This document shows, piece by piece, positions 42,175-56,202 of a stretch of DNA of 64,000 nt. A program made the position numbers and the translations under genes. The DNA is taken from contig OZ023275.1 of assembly GCA_964007475.1 (NCBI GenBank), positions 7,688,001 to 7,752,000 of the forward strand. Direction: 5' to 3'. The notes below the pieces were generated by a model. The model was not told the origin of the DNA, did not search any database, and saw only the letters and a program-made list of their open reading frames with translations. The first letter of the stretch is position 1, and each line of letters starts with the position of its first letter. Source of the stretch: Hybos culiciformis. Lineage: Eukaryota; Arthropoda; Insecta; Diptera; Hybotidae.

Positions 42175-45100
42175 CCTACATATGTGTGCGGTATGTACGC
42201 AGTAATAGGGTATAAAATGATTTTTTTTTTCGAAATAATGAATATGTATTAAATTTTCAAATAAAACAAATTCTTTTCACTATATAAAAAATTTTCATTA
42301 AATATAGAATGCGTTTACTTTTGACACAGATGGTAATAATAGTTTATTTTAACTGAAAACCGAAATTTAAAGTTTTATAGAAACAGCAAAAATCCTCATA
42401 CAAAACTAGGAAAATCTTTTTCGCTTTAAACATTACAACGTTACACATTATGTACGTATTTTACAATTAGGTTTTAAAAATCGCTCTTGCTTGGAAATTT
42501 GACGAGCTTGATGTTTTTTAAATTTTTTCAGTAGAAGAAAAAGATACTTTATTATAAATCTATGAATATATTTTCAAAATTTTTTAATTTTAGTATTTTA
42601 GCAACAAAATTAAGAACTAGAGCTTCTATAATTATTGTATTATATTTGAACTATTATATTAAAATTATGTGCGTAAGCAATATAAACTTCTTCAATAAAA
42701 TATTAAAATTTGAAAAAATTAGGTTTTTAAAACAAAGGTTTCATGTATTTTTTATATTATTTGTAAAACAAAATAATGCCAATCACCCATCTTCCAATAA
42801 TATAATATTGCAATATCATTTAACATCAAAAAAGAAATCAATATTTTAGTAACTACTACTTAAATATACAAAATTTAATTGCTTTCAAAACGCGGAGTTT
42901 GTTGAAGCTGATTTTCAAAAAAGAATTATAGTTTTTTCGATTATACGATTTGAAAATGTTTATTTATTACTTAAATACAGATTTTCATTTCTATGCAATG
43001 AAAGTGATGGACGTCAGACTAACAATCAAATTTTTTTTTTTTTTTTAAATAGAAACAAAAAAAAATTAGTTATTGAACAGTGATGGGATATAAACTAAAG
43101 GATATATTTATTTTGTTTTCCTCGAAACCGCCTAAAAACAATAAGATATGCAGAAAAGATTATATTGGTAAATATATAAAAGATTTCATCATTAACTTAT
43201 AGGCTTTGAAAAAAATAAAAAAAAATACATATATAACAAAAATCTGATTCTTCACGTCTTTGGTATATTTCTCATCAAGAATATAATATTTTAATATCAA
43301 AACACGGGATACATTAATGCAATTTATTCTATTTAGTTAACAAAATTTTTGATCTTGAAAAAATATTTTCTTATCCTCTTCTTCTAAAAGTATAAAAATC
43401 ATTTTATTTAAAAATAAAGAAGAAATAATTAAAAAAAAGAAAATAAGTGTAGAAAAAACGGACGATATTATTCTATTGTATATAGAGCTGGACGCTGAAT
43501 GAAAAATATCTTTGGTATATGTACATATATGATTACTTTTCTTTACTACCTGTCCATAAAATCTCATTCAGAAAATAATATTAAAGAAAAAAAAAAAACT
43601 AAAATAAAAATATCAGAAGTGATGGATTATACATTGTGGGAGGATTTTATTTTAGAAAATAATTGCATAATTTAGAGATAAAAGAATTTTTATGATATTC
43701 TTATATGGAAGAACTCATATGCAGACTGAAAATTAAGTATTTTTGAAATGTTTTATATAGAATACGAATCAATTGATCACTATTGACAAATTATTGAGGT
43801 TTGTGGGGTTATGTAGAAATATTTCTAGGTAAATATTTTAACTTAACAATTCAAATTTTAATTTCTGCATATGTATATTTTATAAATATGAACATAGTTT
43901 AACGTATCACGATTGGTGGTTGTACGAGTTAATTTTCTCTATAAGAATTAATTTAGGAAGGAAATTTTGTTCTTCTAGACTAGATTCTAGTATAAATATT
44001 AAAAGTGTCAGTATAAAGAATACACCTATTTCATTTGTTGGCAAAAAAACTTTATATATAACGCTTGCTAATCTTAGAGCTTTAATTTTATAAAAACCAA
44101 AGGACAAGTTTCGAATGTATTTAGCTGAAATTTAAAAATAAATAACTATAAAAATATAGACTTTTTCATCTTAAAGAACTAAAAGAAATATTTTCAAAAT
44201 TCCTTGAATAAACAAAATAACGACTTAAACTAAGATTTTTCTTTTTCAATATCGGATTTTTTGTTTTCTATACCAACATTGATGAAATCATATTTGGATA
44301 ATGTCAATTCAATGTTTTTTAATCAAAATCTTGATTAATATAATTTAATTTTCGTTTTATTAAATGAAATGTTAATATTTTTTTGTATTTCTTGACCTTT
44401 GAGCAAAGAGAATTGACTTTTATTTTTCTTTTTTGAATTTTTTCGACATTTTCCAGTGAAATTAAAAAACAAAGAAATTATTTATTTATACATCGAAAGG
44501 ATAATATGATTATTTTTAAAAGATTTTAAGTCTCTGATTAGGAAAACCAAAATTGTGAAAAAAAAAAAATGTTAAATAATTTTATCGAAATTTATTTCAA
44601 TATATTAAAAGCATTTTCAAAATTTAATACAGGGATACTCATGTGTAATTTCGTAGCATAAAAATTTAAAAAAATTTCGGGTAGTATCCAATTTATAAAA
44701 TTGGTAATAATTGTCGATAATCCGAATTTTCTAAAAAAAAATCTAAGACTTCTTGAAATCACCATTAAATTGAGTTCTAAATATCCCAGTTAATTTTGTT
44801 AATGTAACATTCATTAAAAATCGAACACTTCAACTTTGTTTAAATATTAAGTTTCGAAATGAAATAAATAACACTTAAACTGAAACTGAAGAATTGGCGT
44901 TTAAAAAAAATTTATTGAGGGAAGTACTCAAATCAGCGACTACGTATCGGTTTGAGGATATTTCAATTATTTTTCAATGAAATCAAGAGATCAATGTTTG
45001 CCGATGCCGAGTACATCAGATATTGTGTACAGCAATAATCTCTAGAAAATAATATCAAATTATTTTCAAGGAAAATAATGTGTATAATTTGTAAAGGACC

Positions 45101-48100
45101 ACTGACTTTTTATTAATAATGTAACATTATTTATAAAAATTTTAAAGACTAAAAAAATTTGAAATTTTGTAGAAAATATTCTTATAATTTATGCAGGTTA
45201 AATATAACGTTTAACTTAAATGGATTTTATCTTGTTTAATCAAACATTTTAATATTGGTTTTTAGGAAAAGAACTTAAGGTTATTAACATATAAGATGAG
45301 AATTTTTGTTTTTTTTTCTTTTTGTAAATAACAAGATAAGTCGAATAAGATGCCGAAAAAAAGGCTTAAAGACCAGAAATCCTTTAATTACTTGTATATA
45401 TGTAGTTTTTCTTTTCGTAATGATAAGGCGAAGAAAATTTTAAAAATAATTTATTCACATATTTTCAATCAAAATAAGTATTTTAAAAGGCTATTTTTTT
45501 AATTTATAAAAAAAAAAAATTTTTAGTACATTCGACCAGGTGTAATTTGAAATTTTTTTTCACAATATGTTTGATTTTAGTGTTAATGTATATAAAGTTA
45601 AAATAATTAATAAATATTATTTCGCTGAAATTAAAATTAAAATTATTCTAATTATTTCTAAAAAAATGATTAATATAAGTTTATAATTTATTGTCAAGTT
45701 ATAATTTATATTTTATTATAATTTTATATTAGATTAATATTAAATTGTATGCTTATTAATTTTAACTCCAGAAGTAAATGTGTAATATAATAAGTATCAT
45801 CTCACAGTAAGTTCAGTAAAAGGCCCAAAAATCATAAAACAAAGTTCGCATTCCTTAAATAGGTTTTTTGATTTAATATTGTGTTTTAAAATTAAAATTT
45901 TGAAATAGATTTTAAATGTTTATTGTTTATTGCCCTTTTAACAGTGCATCAAAAACCAACTACATATTGAAAAAGTATACTTCTATTTACGTTCATTATT
46001 GCCAATAAAACTCTGTAATCTTTCAATTACTTTGAAAGTATATTGGACCTACAAAAAAAAAATTCACGCAGCTTGTTAAAAGTTAATTTATTTTTTTTTT
46101 CTTTATTAATTCCCTCAAAATTGATTTCATAATTATTTAATTCTGTTCATGTAATTTCAAAATTCTCTGTTTCCTCAATAAAATCATGGCTCGATTGAAT
46201 TAAAAAAAAAAAAGAAAAATTTATATATTTATTATTTTCTTAAAGCGCGTAATTGAGATTTAATCCAATTTTTTTCAAATTAAAACCTCATAATAAATCA
46301 GAAAACCAAAAATCTTTCAATTAATTTTTTGTTTTGGCGGCAAAAAAAATCATTTACAACAAAAATTCATGTACAACATGATTACCAAATTTATTGTTCA
46401 TTCTTTTGTAACAAATTATCCGTTTAAGAAATCTTTATTAAAACTAATAACTCTTTAAAGCAAAAAAAAAAAAAAGAAGAGATCTTTCTACATACAAAAT
46501 CCAAATAATTTAAGAAAGATATATGTTTTTAATGTACTTCAGAAAAAAAAATTTTCTCTGAATTGTTTTTCGTTTAAACAATACAATTTCCAATTAATAT
46601 ATAACTCAATAATCTGAAAATGTAATTGGGCCTCCCAAATAATAAAAAAAAAACTAAATCTTATCATTTTCTTGAGATCTTTAAAATCAATTTTTTGTTT
46701 TTATTTTATTTATTTTTTATTTTTATTTTTACTTAGATCTTTTTAGTATAAATTTTTTTTATTTTCAATTTGTGATTTTCTTTAAATCACCAATTCCTAT
46801 AAAAAATTGAAAGAAAAGAAAAATTTTTACAATGGACATAAGAAACAAAAATTGGTTCAATATAATAAAGAAGCTCAATTGATCGTGAAAATATACCACC
46901 AACATTCAATTGATCACTTCCATATAACTCAATCAATTTTAAAGTCTTATTTTTTTGTTTTTATACATAATATACCTACATTTTTTTTTTTATTATTTTA
47001 TTCTTATTATTATTATTTTATTTATTTAACTTAATTAGGGTAGACAATATAATGAATTCGGATTGACGGAAAGCAGAAAATATACGAAGCCACTGTTTAA
47101 CAAAAAAAGCAAAAATTGATTGTCTGTTCCGATAAACGAAAACTCAGATTATAGTTCAACAATTTAGTTTTAGTTGATAAGAAATTTTATATATATTTTG
47201 AAAGTGAATAAAAATATTAACATATTTCATTCGAATGACGATTAAATCTCAATGTTCACTTCAATGTCCAATAATTTATAGGAAAGATAATTTAAAAAGG
47301 ATCGATGATACTAATAATTTTCATCAGTATTAGAAAATTATGAATATTAGGTTAAAGTCTGACAGAAATATTGTTGCTATTATTATATTTCATATGAATT
47401 TTAGATAAAAAGTCAGGGAAGTTTAAAAAGCAAGCATTCTGTTTACGAAAAATTAAAATATTTTTTATTAGTTAAAGTATAAGTTAAGGTTATAGTAAGA
47501 AAACCTTTGTAAATCTATTTTAAGTTTGAAAATCCTAAGTCCTAATCAAAGACTGAAGTAAGCTAGTACAAATTGGAAACCTTAATTCAAATATTCAATG
47601 AAGCGATAATCCTTGAGAACTCTTTTAATTTTAATTTTTATATTTTAAGGATTTATTTGCCAATTTTATATTTTGGTGGTCATGAGTTTTGCTAAGTATT
47701 TTGTATTGCGCAATTATGTTTTCTTTTTACTTTTTAATTTTTTTTTTTATTATTATTATTTTGAACATAGTATATTGTTTTGTATTATTATACAACTTTT
47801 GCTTAGTTTTTATATTTTGTTGGCTCATCATCATTAAAAAACGGGATTAAATTGATTTTTTATTAATACGTACCTGAGTCCAATCAATTTAATAAAAAAA
47901 TAAATAAAATGAGGAAGAAATTTATAAAATTTGCGATTATATTTTTTTTCTGTTTTTTTTTGTACTGAGTGGCTGATTTTATGTTTTTTCACATAAAATA
48001 AAATGTTTTAAATGCTCTAGAAACAACATTATTTTCTCTTGTTAAGAAAACATTATACGAAAAAAAAAAAAACAACAAAAATTGTCTTCAAGCAATGGAA

Positions 48101-50701
48101 CTTAACAAGTCTTGTTCTTTATGTTTAAATGAGACAAATGGACCACCTATGAATGTGATTCAATTTAACTATATATATATAATATGATAAAATGTAAATA
48201 TGTATTACTTAATATAATGTCAAAATTGAAAACTGATAAAATTGTTTTCAATTAAATTGAAATTAAATATTTCAACAAGTATATTTTTAGTTTAATTAAT
48301 TATAAAATAAAATAACGAATAAAAATTAAAATGACATTATAAAAAAAAAAAACAATCATTAAATATTTATAAAATGATTAGTCTTTAATAAATTATGACC
48401 ATAATGATAGTGTTGCACGCATTTTATAGAGCAACGTTCAAAATTCAGTTGTCTATTTATTCATAATATATATAAATAAAATAAAAATATTAAGAATTCC
48501 ATTTTAAAGTCTAGTTATAATATCCTTGCTAAGTGGAAGAAAAATAACTACATTCTTGTTGTTTTTTTTTCTAAGAAAAACAGAAAAGTAAAGGAAATAT
48601 AGAAAATTTCTTTTATTTTCTTCTGGCACGAAAAATGGAATAAATATGAATTTAATCCCTTTGCTTATATACATATTGGATTTCTTTCTTCTAGAGCCTA
48701 AGTCAGAGAGCTTGGGTTATTATTGAGAGCTTGGTCATCTTGGTCTGTATTTCCTGTGATCATCATTTGAATTCAAGTTTTGATAATTTAAAATAATTCG
48801 AATAATTTGAAGATTTTAATCTCCAGTGAAAATAAAAAAATATTCTTCGTACCACGTTATCTCATAAAACATTTATTTATATTGTATAAGTATGTACTTT
48901 CAAATTATGATTATTTTAGGCCACAATCAAACTCATAAACTTTATTTTAATATCTAAATTTTATACTTCCGGTCAAATTATTTGTATTTTTTTCTTGATT
49001 TTTCTTGCTTTTCTATTGAATTCAATAGTTAAAAAGGACATTTTTCTTATATATTGCAAATTTTAATTACTTCTCATTAATTTATTTTTCAATCTATCAA
49101 AAAAAAAAAATTTTTGTTTGTGGATAGCCAAAAAGAGACCGAAAAGAATTAAGGTTAATTTTTTCTCCGTTTGTTAATATCTGCATAATTAAAATAAGCA
49201 ATTGCTGAATTCAGACTACACACAAAAATTTATTAGAGTATAAGAATAATTAATGTTCGACTATTGATTCGATTTGTGTACTTCGAAAATTATATTAGGG
49301 AACGGAACATTTGACTGCATTTCCTTTGACTAATAGTGGTTACATTTGACTGAAAAACAAGTATCGATGCAGTCACACATTATTAGAGTGAAATATTGTG
49401 ATTAGGAAATTGTAGGAAAATAATAAATTTTTGTTTTGGATACTTTTTTATTGATTTAATTGGGAAAATATTTAACTTCGTTTTTGGCAATCTAATTTAA
49501 ACCTAAATTTGGAAAAAAAAAAAAAACAAAACTTGAATGCAACTGAAATTTAAATTAGAAAAAACAATAGTTCACTAGTTCATATAATATAGTTTACGAA
49601 TATAAAAATTGTCAACGTTTTGTTAACTTATATATATATACATGTATATATTTTAGAAATTCATTTTTTTTATCGCAATAATAAAGTATTGTCAAAATAA
49701 CAAAAAAAAAAAAATTGATATTTTGAAATTAATTGTTTGTGTTGATAAAAATTATGATACTGTCCATTTTTTTGAATTGAAAAAAAAAATTTATGAAAAA
49801 TCAAAATTGAATAAAAAAAAAATCTGTCAAACAAAAGGACATTGTCTGAACATAATACAAGCAAATAAAAGATTATTGCACTAATATAATTATGTTTTTG
49901 TCAAATTTTTATTTTTTCCTTAAATAGAATTATAACAAAAGTAATAAATAAAAATATTAAAAATTTGATTTCAAAGAAGGGATCAAGGTGGCCGTCATTG
50001 GTCATATAGCTGGCCTTATTTTCGCGCAAACTATTTATAAAATAGTGTCATAAGTATATTTCTTATAGCAAATTTTATTTTTCTCATATAATCCTATTCA
50101 CATCAACCAGAAATATTATTATTGTTTTGTTAAATTGTCAAAATAGTGTATTGTTGTCTTTTTCATAGGTTTTAGGCTATAAAGGTTTCAATTTTATTCG
50201 CATCTTGGTTCTTCATATCCTCTGATGTTATAAAATTTGTAATATACTTAAGTAAACAAATTCAAAGTAAACATTTGACCATTACAATTATCATCATCAT
50301 TTTTCTTAATATTTGTAGTAGATATTTTTGTAGTTGTTATGTTAAAAAAAATTCCTAATTATAATTTCGCCCTTCAAAAAAATGTAGAAATTGAAAATGT
50401 AAATAGTACTTAAGTAAATTATAGAGGTAATTATAAATTGTTTCAATGTCGGATGTAAATTATTTTAAAAAAATTTAATGTGCATGTGATCGGTAAGTTG
50501 TATTTACAATCGTAAATTTAGCTCGGTAAATGGTATATTAAATGCGTTAATTATTTATTTAAGAAAATTTTATGTACACACTTGAATTTTATTTACCACA
50601 CTTCAATTTTATTTACTTTCTTCATTTTGAACTTTTGTTTATTTTTTGCATTGCAAATTTATTGATTGCAACTACCTCTCACATGCACATTAAAACAGTG
50701 T

Positions 50702-50870
50702 ACAAAACATGTTAATAAAATTTGTTATACAGCTCGTTGTGTATATACACAAAAACACATGGACACTTGTCAATATTACACATGGACACTTGTCAAGTAT
50801 TGACGCGTGTCCATGTGTTTTTGTGTATACACAACTCGTTGTAATAACAAATTTTCTGAACATTTTTTGC
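50702..50870. mobile_element. small foldback (MITE-like) hairpin
   Basis: Left arm 50717-50775 and right arm 50798-50855 are near-perfect inverted copies sharing AACACATGGACAC and GTTGTGTATA(TA)CACAAAAA. Weaker pairing extends to about 50702 and 50870. The 22-base loop repeats ACATGGACACTTGTCAA from the left arm (50757 and 50779), so the right arm can pair with either copy. Opposite-strand reading frames over this stretch simply mirror the palindrome. Diverged flanks (GCAAATTTA near 50653, its partner near 50895) hint at an older, longer inverted repeat. Confidence 0.8.
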
Positions 50871-53182
50871 AATCTGCTATTACAATATAAATTTACAATT
50901 TCAAATAACCATTCCATCAAAATTGTCTACAATAATTTTACATTTACATTAATTTTACATTAAGCTATAGAATTAATAAATAAATAATTTTAAATTATTA
51001 TCATATTATGAGTAAGTATTAATCATCTTGCATATAGCTATGAGTAGATGAAATAAATAATTAAGTTGTGTAAAAAGTTTATGAACCAATATTGGAAAGC
51101 GGACGATTTTGGTAAGACCTAGATTATTCTTAAAATTTAAACAAATTTCAGTGTTACGTATGGTACAGTACATAAAAGTTCTTATTCTGATATCAATAAA
51201 TTAAAAAAAAGAATTCGAAGAAAATTTTAATTTTTTTATTTCTCACGTTTCATGGATGACTTATTATTTGATTCAATAAATATAATTCTGAATGTGGATG
51301 TTTTGTTTATGTTTTCATGCAAATTATTTATAGTATCATCAAAATGTGCTACTAAACAACAGTAAATTAAATATATATGTTCGTATATTTATTAATATAA
51401 TTATAAAGACAACATAAATCGTCCCATATGTCACCTTTAAGCAAAGGAACATAAAAAAAAAAAAGAATTATAAAATTTTTTCCCAGACCAACAAAATTCC
51501 AAAACATATAAATATAAAATTATTATTTACCTTGAAAACTCATGCAATGCAAACTACCGAAAATTATTTGTGACATGCAAACATGCAATGTTAACAGAAT
51601 TTTGAATGATTTGCATTACTTTTTATTTTTGACATTTATTTAAAAAAAATAAAATAAAAAAACAATGATGAATTTTAATGTGAATTTATATTTTATTTGT
51701 TTCATCCTAATAATAAGTAACTATCATCGCAATTGATAATGTGAGAAAATTAAAATTAAAATTACTGGAGCTTGACAATTTCGTTATTAATTAATTATTG
51801 TTTTTTCCCATCTTCTTTTTTGTCCTAATAACTCAACATCTCGAATTGATTAACCTCGCGCTAAATTTATTTTGCATCTTTGAAATAATATACAATAAAA
51901 TTTAATGGAAATTTACATTCAATTTAGATTCAATAGATTTTTAATATTTGCATTTAACCGAGAATAAGGTGAATGAATACAAAAAAACTAATTTGTTACT
52001 GCTTCCGAAATTATATCTACTACTTGGTATTATTCATATAAAAATAATAAATGTACACACATTCATGCTTATATAACACATACAAATTTCAATAATGATA
52101 AAAAATTGCTCTGAATATTTTTTTTTTTTTTGCACAAACAATAAAGTATCTTTTTGATAATTTAATGTGGCGATTTTATTACAAAAATTGGAATCATTGT
52201 TAAATTTTTTTTTTCTGCAGTGATTATATAAAATTGTTTACACAATCTTCGTACAATCTGCTTAGTGTATGATTAACGAGAAATGTTTTCTGTTTAGACT
52301 CTGTATGAAGTCCACGTTATAAATTAAAACTAACGAAATAGGAGTCGATATAAAGGTATATTTTTAGATAATAATAAATTGAACTCGTGATGAAAAATAT
52401 TGTTTGTTGAGACCTTTTTTCAATTTGCAGTAAGAAAGATTATTATCTACTTCTTAAATTTCTATCTTTTCGATAAACAAAGAGTTAAATATTTTTCAGC
52501 AATGGGAAATTTAGTACAGATAAGTTAAATTGAACAGTATAGTGGTGTTAATCAAAAGATTTAATTTAACTTTAGTTAATAATATTTCTGTCATTTATTG
52601 AAGATGAATTAAAATAATCAAAGATAAAATAAATGAATGTTAACAATTTATTTGTAACTAATTTATTGGAATTCTATCTATTTTTTATACAAATTATATT
52701 TATCCGCGAACGAGTACGAAAAAAAAATAAAAATAAAAAATTACTTCTGAATTTTGTATCGGTTTTGATAATTTACTTCTCATGGTGACTTTTTTTTTTA
52801 TTATTTAGTTGCAACATATGCAAATTATATCAATGATGAACCAATTTTAGTTTTATGCTTTTATTTTTCGTTTATTATTTTTATTTTCTTTAATCGGAAA
52901 TCAATTGTTTTATTGTTCAATAAGTAATTATTTATTATAAAAAGCTATAATCTTTGCAGGCTCCTTTCAAATATATATTTCTTTTGAGTTTGTGAGATAA
53001 CTATATCTTTCTCATACTTTAATATTTACATTAAAAGACTATCAATTGTAATAATAATAATAGTTGTATAAGTTTTGCATATAAGAATCATCTGTTAATG
53101 GCTAAAAGGCATCAATTATTAATAGTGAATGAAATAAGCCAGAATAGCTCAATTCGTATTATTTTTAAACTTACAAGGCAAG

Positions 53183-53307
53183 GTGAGTTTTATAAATTGT
53201 TACAGTGAGCAAAAGTGTAAGATATTTTTTTTATATATTATTTTATTTTGATATTTAATAGCAAATAACTAATCAAACTGCAAATAAAAATCGCTAATCA
53301 CAGATAT
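53183..53307. repeat. dispersed repeat, copy A
   Basis: About 125 bp from GTGAGTTTTATAAATTGT to CAGATAT match 55074-55200 in the same orientation with substitutions and small gaps. Shared blocks include AAAAGTGTAAGATATTTTTT and AACTAATCAAACTG. No coding potential was seen; it is probably a fragment of an interspersed element. Confidence 0.75.
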
Positions 53308-55073
53308 TTCTTTAAAACGAAAATATTAATATTTTGTTTAATTTCTGAAAGTTTTGTTGTCTTTTGCAACAGAAATTAGCATTTAGAACCGATAGAGCAG
53401 TTAATATTATTATATTCCAATACTCGGCTTCAAAATTAAAGAAAATTAAAGAAATCAAAAAAAAAAAAACTTAATCTTTGAAACCAAAAAATTCATTTTA
53501 AAACATTGATCTTATATTTATATTCATTCATATTGTGAGACCCAATTGTTCGATTTGTTTTTTTCTGAATGAATTTAATCACAAAATCTTTAAATTTATG
53601 CTACAGGAGAAAAAAAAAAACAGTCTTGGACCAAAAATATAAATAAAAAAAAAAAACAAAATAAGAAATCTTTAACGAAAGACATTTAACAATTGAATTG
53701 TACTCGAGATTTTTTATTTTGCATTATTAAATTTATATATAAATGAAGTAAGAAATAAAATAAAAATAAAAAAAATATTTGCGACGTCCATTTCCGATTC
53801 CATGTAGTGATATATTTTATTATATCATTTCGCTCATTATTTATCAGAAGAAAATAAAAATTGGTTTTTAAAAGTAATTCGAGTATTGTTTGTAATTTTT
53901 TTTTGCTCTAAACTTTTTTTTTTTTTTTAATTTTAGTTCAATTTTTTTATTCTCGTAAAACGGAAATAAAGATTGAGATGTTTCCTGCTGTTGGAGCTTC
54001 AACATAGAGTATAATACGTATTAAGAATTTTTTTTTTTTTGATTTACGCTTAACACAAAGGACAATGAATAACGAAATAATAATAATGAAAAAACTGAAT
54101 GAAATTAAGAATGAAAAAAAAAAAAAAAAAACGCAAGTGTACAAGTGAAAGGAAAATTTATCTAAAAAAAAAAAATACAAGACTTCCTATAATAGTTTAA
54201 TATGCAAAAAAAAAACCAGAAATCATTGAACGATCTGCCAAATTTAAATAAAATTCTGTCTGGAATTTCAAATGAGTGATTAATTTTAAAATTTTATACT
54301 TACGTTCGATTTCAAGAGACAAAGAACAAGATACTCTTTTATGTTTTGTGTATGTATTTATGTTATTATGCTGTTTTCAATAACTTTTTCAAACTCTAAC
54401 TAAATTTTACTAACTAATTTCTTAATTTTTGAAATTTATTTAATTTTCAGTATGCTGTAACACATATTGTTAAGTAAAAGGGTTGAAAAGAATACTAACC
54501 ATCCAGTGAAGACATTTGCTATATATTGGGTTTACATAAGTTTAATAATACGTTACCTAACAACTAGCGATCTGTCTATAGATTAAATCGTCTTTTCTTA
54601 CATTATGTTTCTTCGTGAAATTGTATTCAAATATTTTTTACGCTGTACGTAAATTCTATGATTTGTAACAAAAAAAAAAAAATGGGAATATCTATATTGG
54701 ACCACCTATTTTTTTTTAAAAAATAATAACTAGATTTATTTACCTGCAATTCAAAATGGTACCTTATTATATATTTTCTTTTTAAAAATTTATTTTTTCA
54801 CTTTCCTTTTTCAATTAGATTTATGTATATGTAAAATATTAGGATGAAATGAACTCAATAAAAAGGTAAGTAGATTTCATTTTATTACCTTGAAGAACTT
54901 AATTTACATAAGAATCGCTAGTTGTTTCGTTTCGATTTGAATTTACTGGCGATATATTTGGAAATGTAGTGAAAAAACTGCCTGTTTCGGTGGCTATCTC
55001 GCCCAACGAACTCTGTTATATCCGATATATAAATTTCAGTAAACTCATTGGGTTTAACATACAATAAAATAGT

Positions 55074-55200
55074 GTGAGTTTAATAAATTGTAACAGTGAA
55101 CAAAAGTGTAAGATATTTTTTATGTTGTTATTATATTTTGACATTTAATAACAAACAACTAATCAAACTGAAGCAAAAAGCAATCTGTAATCCCAGTTAT
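55074..55200. repeat. dispersed repeat, copy B
   Basis: Direct-orientation relative of 53183-53307, about 1.9 kb away. It sits between two short matching segments, TTTCGGTGGC at 54985-54994 and 55255-55264, each followed shortly by CTGTTAT. This suggests it lies inside a larger decayed repeat. Confidence 0.75.
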
Positions 55201-55601
55201 CTGTTCTAAACAAAGGTGTTAATTAAAAGTAATTTTTCATATTTCAATTTTTTATTTCGGTGGCGGCAATTCTGTTATCTTTAATGTATCCCTAATTATA
55301 GAATTTAATAAAAACATTATTATTTATTTCTTATTAATTACAGGTTGCGACAATAGTTGATTAAAATGGTATTATAAAATAATATATAGGTACCTGAAGG
55401 ATGTGATTCTACATCCGAGGGTGATATAAAAATATTTGATATTGAAAATACATAAAATTTTTTCTACCTTCTCAAGCTGAACTGGCTGGATTTTATTTTT
55501 ATTAACGAATACGCTTAATTCAATTGTTCATCTGGAAAATTTCGTAATTCCATAAATTTAATACTTTTTAATCAGACTGAAATCAAATGAGAATTTGTCC
55601 T

Positions 55602-55652
55602 GCACCCAGTTTATGTTATTTCTAATAAAAGCACCCAGTTTATGTTATTTCT
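55602..55652. repeat. tandem duplication, 29-bp period
   Basis: A 22-bp segment with core CACCCAGTTTATGTTATTTC occurs identically at 55602-55623 and 55631-55652. Confidence 0.85.
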
Positions 55653-56149
55653 GTAAGTGAGAATTGAAAGAATTCATTTGATTCAGGGGCTTAATAACTT
55701 TTGTTGGAAAATATTTAAGCGTTATGGACACTTGAATTTCTAGAGTTCTTCTTTACACATTTTTTTTATATAAATTATACAATATAAAATAACAATAATC
55801 AATTCTCCCAAATTATCAAAACAAATTAAAATTTGATAGTCAGTTGAACCTAGAACGGGTTGTTTGAAAAATCTTGTAAATTTAACTCATCGAATTCTTT
55901 TTTAATTATACGAGTTGGAACGAACATTTTTATTTTATTGAAAAGGATCAGTAGCAAAGTGATTTATTAGTAAAAATAACAACTAGAATTGTAAAATTCA
56001 AAATATAAAATTAAGGTTAAGTTTTTAAAAATAAATCTTGAAAGATTTTTATAAGGATAATAAAGGACAACCGTTTTTAAGGTGTGAATATTTCAAAACT
56101 AAATTTTGTTCTTTAATTGAGCATAATTTTGATAGCTGTATTATTATGT

Positions 56150-56200
<51 letters not shown>
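56150..56200. repeat. compound poly-A / AT microsatellite
   Basis: About 15 A residues followed directly by roughly 18 AT units. It is the longest simple repeat in the window. Confidence 0.9.

Positions 56201-56202
<2 letters not shown>

Larger units (their letters stand above)
30861..50701. other. AT-rich spacer without a supported gene
   Basis: Nearly 20 kb with no recognisable coding sequence. Short tandem duplications lie at 32870 and 33795, with an AAT microsatellite at 42156. Frames up to about 95 codons occur, but all are low in complexity and lack signs of splicing or conserved domains. Confidence 0.65.

Noticed and set aside
50690..50963. Two frames on opposite strands with near-mirror protein segments
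   Set aside because: They are produced by the hairpin palindrome and are not separate genes.
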